Shown here one piece after another: positions 57,890-64,000 of a stretch of 64,000 nt of DNA. Within the stretch, counting starts at the first letter, position 1. The number at the start of each line of letters is the position of its first letter. Source of the DNA: JADJOM01 sp046327715 (GTDB lineage Bacteria; Gemmatimonadota; Gemmatimonadetes; Gemmatimonadales; GWC2-71-9); assembly GCA_046327715.1 (NCBI GenBank), contig JAXLXY010000004.1, forward strand, positions 62,001 to 126,000. Direction: 5' to 3'. The notes under the pieces were generated by a model. It was not told the DNA's origin. It searched no databases and saw only the letters and a program-made list of their open reading frames with translations. Made by a program: the position numbers and the translations under genes.

Positions 57890-59078
57890 GGGTTGGCGCA
57901 CCGTCTGGCTGCTGCTTCACCGCTGGGCGGGGCTCACGCTCACGCTCTTCCTCGTGGTGGCGGGGCTGACCGGCAGCCTCCTGGCCTTCGCCCCGCAACT
58001 GGACGCGTGGCTGCAGCGGGATCTCTATGCGGTGCCGGTCACCGGGCCGCGCATGGATCCCTTCGAGCTGCACCGCCGGGCGGAGGCGCTCCTGGCGCCG
58101 GCCCACCTCGATTTCGTCACGCTGGATTCGGACCACCCCGGGGAAGCGGTGATGTTCTACGCCACCCCGGAGGAGGCCAGCCCCGTCCTCATGGCGCTGG
58201 CGCTCAATCCGTACACCGGCGAGGAGATCGCCCGCTTCGATGCCGGCGACGACGCCCCGCTGTCCCGTCGCTCGCTGCTGGGGTTCGTCTTCCGGCTGCA
58301 TTTCCAGCTGCTCCTTGGCGAGCCCGGTCGCTGGGCCTTCGGCATCGCTGCCCTCATCTGGACCCTCGACTGCTTCGTCGGATTCTACCTCACGCTCCCC
58401 GTCCGGCGCCGGCGCGAGGGCCCGCGGACCGGCCGCTCCTTCTGGGCCCTGTGGAAACCGGCCTGGCTGATCCGCCGCGGTGGCTCCACCTGGCGGCTCA
58501 ACTTCGACTTCCACCGCGCCGCCGGGTTGTGGACCTGGGCCCTGCTGTTCGTGTTCGCGGTTTCGGCCGTCTCCTTCAACCTGCCGGAGCTCTACAACCC
58601 GGCGCAGCACTGGCTCGGCGGGCGGTCCGACCCGTCGGAGCAGGTGCCGGCCCTGCCGGCCCCACTCGCGGCCCCGCGGACCGACTGGGCGCAGGCCGCG
58701 GAGACCGGGCGCCGCCTGCTGGCGGAGCGCGCCCGTGCCGAGGGGTTCACCACCGGGACCGGGCAAGGGCTCTACTTCGACCGGACGAAGGGGCTGTTCG
58801 GCTATTCGGCCCACACCAGCCGGGACGTGGGCGAGTCCGCGGCCTCGGTGCTGTGGTTCGACGACAGCACCGGGACCGACCGAGGCTTTGCCTCCCCCCT
58901 CGGCATGTCCGGGGTCAACGACTTCACCACCTGGGTGCAGTACCTCCACCTCGGGGCCATCGGCGGGCTCGCCGGGCGAGTGGCGGTGTCGCTCATGGGC
59001 CTCGTGATCACCGGGCTCTCGCTCACCGGCGCATACCTGTGGTGGGCGCGGCGCGGCGGGCGGGCGGTACGCGCGTGA
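57864..59078 (+). CDS. PepSY-associated membrane protein
   Basis: 404 residues. Four membrane helices at about 20-42, 145-165, 215-235 and 370-392, two PepSY-like extracytoplasmic regions between them, and conserved helix-end histidines (LLLHRWAGL, FDFHRAAGLW, YLHLGAIGG). This layout matches PepSY_TM proteins, often beside TonB receptors and thought to reduce metal or heme complexes in the periplasm using heme. The ATG at 57864 lies inside the previous gene; no clear ribosome site. Confidence 0.85.
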   Translation: MKTHAARPRGWRTVWLLLHRWAGLTLTLFLVVAGLTGSLLAFAPQLDAWLQRDLYAVPVTGPRMDPFELHRRAEALLAPAHLDFVTLDSDHPGEAVMFYATPEEASPVLMALALNPYTGEEIARFDAGDDAPLSRRSLLGFVFRLHFQLLLGEPGRWAFGIAALIWTLDCFVGFYLTLPVRRRREGPRTGRSFWALWKPAWLIRRGGSTWRLNFDFHRAAGLWTWALLFVFAVSAVSFNLPELYNPAQHWLGGRSDPSEQVPALPAPLAAPRTDWAQAAETGRRLLAERARAEGFTTGTGQGLYFDRTKGLFGYSAHTSRDVGESAASVLWFDDSTGTDRGFASPLGMSGVNDFTTWVQYLHLGAIGGLAGRVAVSLMGLVITGLSLTGAYLWWARRGGRAVRA

Positions 59079-61537
59079 GCGCCCGGGCTCCCGGGGCGCG
59101 GCATGGGGCCGGGCTCCTTCTCCTCTCCCTGGCCACGCTGCTGCTCGAGCTGGCGCTGACGCGCGTCCTGTCGGTGATGCTCTGGTATCACTTCGGGTTC
59201 CTCGTCGTGTCCACGGCGCTGCTCGGCTTCGGGGCCTCCGGGGTCGCCCTCGCCGTCTGGCGACGGCTCCGCGAGGAGGCCGACCTCGACACCGCACTGC
59301 TCAGCGCCAGCGGCCTGTTCGCCCTGCTGACGCTCGGCGGTTTCTGGCTGCTGCAGCGGCTGCCGGTGGACCCGCTGGCGGTGCTCGAGGACCGCCGGCA
59401 ACTGCTGCTGGTGCCGCTCGCGTCCGTGCTGCTCGCCGCCCCCTTCGGCTGCTCGGGCCTCGCGCTGGCGCTGCTCTTTACCCGGGGGCGAGAGGCGATC
59501 CACCGGCTGTACGCGGCCGACCTCGCCGGGGCGGCCCTGGGCTGCGCGGCGCTTGCCCTGGTCATGCCGTGGGCCGGGGGCACCGGGACGATCGTCGTCG
59601 CGGCGTCGCTGGGCCTCCTCGCGGCCGCACTGTTCGGCCTGGGGGCGCGACGGCTCCTCCCCGCGGGGCTCGCGGCGCTCGGCGTGGCGCTCCTCGCCAT
59701 GGCGCCGCAGGCCGACGGCTGGCTGCCGATCCGGGTCACGGCGGCCAAGGTGCCGTTGCCGTATCCCCCGATCCACACCGAGTGGAACACCTTCTCGCGC
59801 ATCGACGTCATCGAGCGCCCGGCCCGCCCGGACCTGGGGCTCCCCGGCATGCGGCGGTTCATCTTCGACCTCGGTACCGCGGCGACGGGCTCGCCGGACC
59901 TGCGGCCCGGCGTGCGGACCTACCTGGCCGCGCATCCGGCGGACGCCGACTACCGCTCCGGGATCGCGTACGTCGGCAAGGCGCACCCGTCGGTGCTGGT
60001 CCTCGGCAGTGGCGGGGGGGCGGAGGTCGTGGACGCGCTGCACTTCGGGGCCCGCGCGGTGACGGCGGTGGAGATCAACCCGATCATCACCCGCCTGGTG
60101 CAGCGCGACATGCGGGACTTCTGGGGCGGCCTGTTCCAGCAGCCCGAGGTGCGGCTGGTCACTGAGGAGGGCCGGAGCTTCGTCCGGCGGTCACGCGAAC
60201 GCTACGACGCGATCATCTCGGTCCACACCATCAGCAACGCGGCGGTGGCCTCCGGGGCGCTGGCGCTGGCCGAGGACCATGTCCTCACCCGGGAGGCGTT
60301 CGAGGATTACCTGGACCACCTGACGCCGGACGGGGTGATCTACTTCACCCGCCCGGAGCCCCAGCTGCCCCGGCTGGCGGCCACGGCCCGCGAGGCGCTC
60401 GCCTCGCGCGGCATCTCCGATGCGGCCAGCCGGGTGGTGACGTACCGGATCCTCCCGGATGACTGGGAACGGGAGCACTTCGGCCCGGCGCGCCTGGCGT
60501 TCGAGGCCGGCCTCCTGGTCAAGCGCTCCCCCTGGACGGCGGAAGAGCTCGCGGGGATCTCACGGCTGCTCGGCATCCCGCCGGACTCGGGCCCACCACC
60601 CGCGGAGCTGCTGTACGCGCCACTCGCGGGGGCCTCGGGCGCACCGTACGCCGAGATCCTTGCGACCCCGGACCTTCCCGCGTTCTATGCCCGGCAGGCC
60701 CGTCAGCTGCAGCCCGCCACCGACGACCGGCCGTTCTTTCATCATCATACCCGCTGGCGCAGCCTCGACGCCGCCACGATCGGTGACCTGTTCCGCCAGA
60801 AGGCCCTGGGCTCGATGCTCCTCGGCGATCGCCCCCTGGCCGAGGTCTCGCTGCTCCTCCTGCTGCTCCAGGCCACGGTGATCTCGGCGCTGCTGATCCT
60901 CCTCCCGCTCCGCCGCCTCCGTGGCCCTGGCCCGGGCGTCACCGGACAGTGGCGGTTCCTCGCCTATTTCGGCGGGCTGGGCTTCGGGTTCATCGCGGTG
61001 GAGCTGGCGCTGCTCAGCCAGTTCACGCTCTTCCTCGGGCGGCCGGTCTACACCTACGCGGTGGTGCTCGCGAGCTTGTTGCTGTTCACCGGGCTGGGGT
61101 CGTGGGGAAGTGGCCGCATCACGGCGCCTCCGCGGCAGGCGTTGCACCGGCTCCTGCCGCTGGCCATGGGACTGATCCTCGCGTCCGCCGTGGCGCGGGG
61201 GCCGCTCTTCCACGCCACCCTGGGCTGGCCGCTGCCGGCGCGCGTGGCGGTCGCGGTGGCGTTCGTCCTTCCGCTGGGCCTGGTCCTCGGGACCCTCTTT
61301 CCGCTCGGGCTCCGGATCGTGGCCGCGGAAGCTCCCGGTCTCATTCCCTGGGCCTGGGGTGTCAACGGCTTCCTGACCGTCCTAGGCACGGTGCTCGCCC
61401 AGCTCCTCGGCATGACCTTCGGGTTCACCGCGGTGCTCCTGCTCGGCGCCACCGCCTACGCCGCGGCCCTGGGGGCCGTCGCGCGGCGCCCCGCCGGGGA
61501 TGCCCTCAATTCACCCCCCGCCATTCAACGGCCATGA
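59075..61537 (+). CDS. membrane-embedded spermidine-synthase-like protein
   Basis: 820 residues. N-terminal membrane helices (about 10-220), a central SpeE-like Rossmann domain (about 300-480) with VLVLGSGGGAEVVDAL and AVEINP (the nucleotide-binding acidic residue), and C-terminal helices (about 585-810). The fold suggests aminopropyl or methyl transfer linked to a membrane; the substrate is unknown. GTG start overlaps the PepSY stop, and the stop overlaps the TonB receptor start. Confidence 0.85.
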   Translation: MSARAPGARHGAGLLLLSLATLLLELALTRVLSVMLWYHFGFLVVSTALLGFGASGVALAVWRRLREEADLDTALLSASGLFALLTLGGFWLLQRLPVDPLAVLEDRRQLLLVPLASVLLAAPFGCSGLALALLFTRGREAIHRLYAADLAGAALGCAALALVMPWAGGTGTIVVAASLGLLAAALFGLGARRLLPAGLAALGVALLAMAPQADGWLPIRVTAAKVPLPYPPIHTEWNTFSRIDVIERPARPDLGLPGMRRFIFDLGTAATGSPDLRPGVRTYLAAHPADADYRSGIAYVGKAHPSVLVLGSGGGAEVVDALHFGARAVTAVEINPIITRLVQRDMRDFWGGLFQQPEVRLVTEEGRSFVRRSRERYDAIISVHTISNAAVASGALALAEDHVLTREAFEDYLDHLTPDGVIYFTRPEPQLPRLAATAREALASRGISDAASRVVTYRILPDDWEREHFGPARLAFEAGLLVKRSPWTAEELAGISRLLGIPPDSGPPPAELLYAPLAGASGAPYAEILATPDLPAFYARQARQLQPATDDRPFFHHHTRWRSLDAATIGDLFRQKALGSMLLGDRPLAEVSLLLLLLQATVISALLILLPLRRLRGPGPGVTGQWRFLAYFGGLGFGFIAVELALLSQFTLFLGRPVYTYAVVLASLLLFTGLGSWGSGRITAPPRQALHRLLPLAMGLILASAVARGPLFHATLGWPLPARVAVAVAFVLPLGLVLGTLFPLGLRIVAAEAPGLIPWAWGVNGFLTVLGTVLAQLLGMTFGFTAVLLLGATAYAAALGAVARRPAGDALNSPPAIQRP

Positions 61538-63915
61538 CGACGATCCCCCGCTGGCTGCCCTGGTGCACCCTGCTCCTGCTGACCCATGGCCTTCGCGGGC
61601 AGAACCTTCCCGACGCCGTGCCGCCGGTCGCACCCGCGCCGACGGTCCCGGGCGCCGTGCTCACGGGCCGGATCACCGACGCCGGGTCTGGCCAGGGAAT
61701 TGGCGACGCGGTCGTCCTCCTCGAGGGCACGCGGCTGGGCACCCTGACCCGACAGGACGGCAGCTACCGGCTGGCGCGGGTCCCGGCCGGCAGCTACACG
61801 CTGCGGGCGCGGCGGATTGGCTACCAGCCGATGACCCGCCTGATCACCGTGGCCGCGGACACCAGCCTGACCGTGGACCTCGCCCTCGCGGCGGCCCCGA
61901 CCAGGCTGCAGGAGATGGTGGTCACGGGCACCGTGAACGCCCAGGAGGTGCGCTCGACCCCGGTGGCTTCCACCATCGTGACCGCCGAGGAGATCGAGGC
62001 CCGCCATCCGCTGAGCCTCGATGAGGTCTTCCAGACCATCTCGGGGCTGTTCGTCAATGGCGGCGGGCAGACCTTCGGGGGTAACTCGCTCACCATCCGG
62101 GGGGCGAGCTACGGGAACGGCGGGCCCGGGGGAGCCGGCATCCTGGTGGATGGCACCTGGTGGAGCGCCGACATCAACGCCATCGACCCCTCGACCATCG
62201 AGCGGATCGAGGTGCTGCGCGGACCGCAGGCGTCGACGATCTACGGATTCACGCATACCGGCGGCATCGTCAACATCATCACCAAGAAGGGCGGCTTCGG
62301 CCTGGGCAAGCCGCGCCTCGACGCCCGGGTCGCGGTGGGCTTTCAGCAGGCCACGGGAGGCTGGGGCAATGGGGCGGCCACCACCGATCAGTCGCTGGCG
62401 GTGACGGGGGGCGGGACCGGATTCTCCTATCGGGTCGGCGGGAGCTACACCACCCAGGGCAACTGGATCCCCCAGGGCGACCAGCAGTCCCCCACCCTGT
62501 TCGGCAGCCTGCGGGTGAATCCCGGCAAGTTCCGGATCGAGGCCAGCGCCCGGATGTACTCGGCGTACTACAGCAGCTACCTGCGGCCCGACATTGCCCG
62601 GCGCACGAGCGACCAGAGCAATGCCCTGCGCTACCGGTACGACAACCGCACCCGCAACTACAACCTCCGCGTCGTCTACCAGGCCACGCCGCACTGGAGC
62701 CACGAGCTCCTGGTCGCCGCCGAGGACCTGACCGCCGCGACCTACACCCGGCGGCCCGACAGCGCGGGGATATCCTCCGTCAACCGCTTCACGATCCGGC
62801 AACCGTTCTACAAGTACCTCATGAGCTGGGATGCCCGGCCGAAGGGCTGGCTCTCCTCGGCGCTGCTGCTGGGTGGCGACCTCGATCCGGCGGATTTCGG
62901 CGGCGAGTCCTGGTCGGGCGTCGGGAAGGTGGACGACAAGGGCCGCTTCCCGCCGGGAAGTCAGGTCGACGTCTTCCTGCAGCCCACGATCAATCGCGCG
63001 TTCTACGGCCAGGAGGTGTTCGGGTTCCGGGACAAGGTCTTCCTGACCGCCGGCATCCGGTGCGATTACCTCAAGGGGCTCTGGGCCGATCCCGGCATCA
63101 ACTGCACCGAGCGGGCCGGCCTGGCCTACACCACCGCGCTGCGCGGGGTGACCGCGAAATTCCGCGTCGCGACGGGCTCGGTCCCGCAGAGCGACGTGAA
63201 CGCCCAGCGGCAGGGGGGCCGGGACCAGACGTCCATCACCCGCGCGAATCCCGGCCTGCGCCCACCGGTGCTCAGCGGCCAGGAGTTCGGCCTCGACCTC
63301 GACTTCGGGCGGCGCGCCTCGCTCTCGGCCACCTGGTTCTGGCAGCAGCCGAAGGAACAGGTGGAGTTCGTGACGCTCGACCCCGACTCCGCGGGGCTGC
63401 TCATCGGGCAGTACCAGAATGTCGGCGACGTCCGGAACCTCGGGCTCGAGCTGGAAGGCCAGCTGAACCTCGGCCGGGTATCGTTCCATGCCACGTACGC
63501 GCCCACCAGCTCGCGGATCGGGAGGGTCGGCCCCGACTACACCGGGACCCTGACGCGGGGCGACCGGGTGCAGGGTGTCCCGTCCTGGACCGGGTCGCTG
63601 ACCGCGAGCGTGGCCATCGGACGAACGTCAGGGATGCTCTCGGGGTCGTGGCACGGCAACTTCGTGACCTATGACTATGTCCGGGCGTCGGAGGACCAGG
63701 CGGCCGGCACGTACGACCCGGCCCAGGATCGGAAGTACTACTTCGTGCACCGGGGAATCCCCCGGGTGACGGCAAACCTCAGCCGCGAGCTGAGCCGGGA
63801 CGTGCTGATTTACCTGTCGATCCAGAACCTGCTCAACTCCGCCACCAGCGTCGCCGACCTCACGGAGGTCGTGCCCGGCCGGGTGACGACCCTGGCTGTG
63901 CGCCTCCGTCCGTGA
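61534..63915 (+). CDS. TonB-dependent receptor
   Basis: 793 residues. Signal peptide (LPWCTLLLLTHGLRG), CarboxypepD_reg domain (TGRITDAGSGQGIGDAVV, about 45-125), plug (STPVASTIVTAEEIEARH ... NSLTIRGAS, IERIEVLRGPQASTIYG) and a barrel to the C terminus (VTTLAVRLRP). It resembles the receptor at 51674 closely (shared FSYRVGG-YTTQGNW, VPSWTGSLTAS-type blocks). ATGA overlap with the spermidine-synthase-like gene. Confidence 0.93.
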   Translation: MTTIPRWLPWCTLLLLTHGLRGQNLPDAVPPVAPAPTVPGAVLTGRITDAGSGQGIGDAVVLLEGTRLGTLTRQDGSYRLARVPAGSYTLRARRIGYQPMTRLITVAADTSLTVDLALAAAPTRLQEMVVTGTVNAQEVRSTPVASTIVTAEEIEARHPLSLDEVFQTISGLFVNGGGQTFGGNSLTIRGASYGNGGPGGAGILVDGTWWSADINAIDPSTIERIEVLRGPQASTIYGFTHTGGIVNIITKKGGFGLGKPRLDARVAVGFQQATGGWGNGAATTDQSLAVTGGGTGFSYRVGGSYTTQGNWIPQGDQQSPTLFGSLRVNPGKFRIEASARMYSAYYSSYLRPDIARRTSDQSNALRYRYDNRTRNYNLRVVYQATPHWSHELLVAAEDLTAATYTRRPDSAGISSVNRFTIRQPFYKYLMSWDARPKGWLSSALLLGGDLDPADFGGESWSGVGKVDDKGRFPPGSQVDVFLQPTINRAFYGQEVFGFRDKVFLTAGIRCDYLKGLWADPGINCTERAGLAYTTALRGVTAKFRVATGSVPQSDVNAQRQGGRDQTSITRANPGLRPPVLSGQEFGLDLDFGRRASLSATWFWQQPKEQVEFVTLDPDSAGLLIGQYQNVGDVRNLGLELEGQLNLGRVSFHATYAPTSSRIGRVGPDYTGTLTRGDRVQGVPSWTGSLTASVAIGRTSGMLSGSWHGNFVTYDYVRASEDQAAGTYDPAQDRKYYFVHRGIPRVTANLSRELSRDVLIYLSIQNLLNSATSVADLTEVVPGRVTTLAVRLRP

Positions 63916-63958
63916 GGCCGCGCCGGGGCCCCCAGCCCATCGCCACAAGGACCTGACC

Positions 63959-64000
63959 ATGCGTCTCCGCATCCTGCCGCCGATCGTCGTCCTCCTGGCG
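63959..64000 (+). CDS. start of an exported protein, cut by the window end
   Basis: Only 14 codons (MRLRILPPIVVLLA) are present, the beginning of a signal peptide, with AAGGA 8 bases before the ATG. It follows the TonB receptor on the same strand after 43 bases, so it is probably the next operon member. By analogy with 51674-55294 it could be another propeller lipoprotein, but this is a guess. Confidence 0.6.
   Translation, partial: MRLRILPPIVVLLA

Overview
The window is a very GC-rich piece (most third codon positions are G or C) of a chromosome from a diderm bacterium with many lipoproteins, TonB-dependent receptors and an ECF sigma/anti-sigma pair. The gene set (SufRBCDSU with a bacilliredoxin, ParAB next to mnmG, bactofilin plus M23 peptidase, a deoxyhypusine-synthase-like protein, CarboxypepD_reg-type TonB receptors, MbnP/MbnH pairs) fits Gemmatimonadota. 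That placement is an inference from content; no rRNA or other decisive marker is present. Genes are tightly packed, and 1-4 nt start/stop overlaps (ATGA, GTGA, TGATG) are common. The only gene-free stretch above 300 bases is 48531-48873, which holds repeats.

Layout. 1-6.5 kb: Fe-S assembly operon (sufR fragment, sufB, sufC, sufD, sufS, sufU), then a bacilliredoxin and a small coupled protein, closed by a 15-bp hairpin shared with a convergent ferredoxin gene. 6.9-9.3 kb: NatAB-type ABC exporter, followed by an octamer repeat array with an inverted partner. 9.4-14.5 kb: mnmG, a perfect parS, parA, parB, an M23 peptidase and a bactofilin, an arrangement typical of origin-proximal DNA (rsmG is missing). 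14.6-19.8 kb: nucleoside-type BMP ABC importer with a Nif3 protein inside the operon. 19.8-24 kb (minus strand): small charged protein, acyltransferase, VOC protein, QueG, NDH-2-like dehydrogenase and a coupled small protein. 24-27.1 kb: class V aminotransferase, LOG protein, deoxyhypusine-synthase-like protein. 27.1-31.4 kb (minus): lipoprotein, anti-sigma, ECF sigma, TonB receptor.

31.5-64 kb is dominated by copper and redox functions. copZ-copA-csoR has two CsoR-like operator candidates, one filling the spacer of its promoter. A minus-strand copC / CocE-hydrolase / copD / sco / sco / PCuAC / ctaG operon should supply copper for resistance and for cytochrome oxidase assembly. Divergent to it lies a plus-strand cluster: a His/Cys-rich secreted protein, an MbnP-MbnH pair, a ligand-poor PCuAC protein, a cytochrome c, a second MbnP-MbnH system encoded as one fused reading frame, a CcmH-like protein, DJ-1/PfpI proteins (one fused to a YHS metal-binding domain), a TlpA thioredoxin, two lipoprotein beta-propellers sharing a C-x-C-C ... 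G-C-P signature, two TonB receptors, an alpha/beta hydrolase, a PepSY membrane protein and a membrane-embedded spermidine-synthase-like protein. My reading is that 42-64 kb is a largely undescribed periplasmic/outer-membrane copper (or copper-ligand) handling system built around MbnP/MbnH.

Three probable single-base indels (near 47084-47086, 47400-47401 and 51794) disturb two genes here; they may be assembly errors or real mutations.
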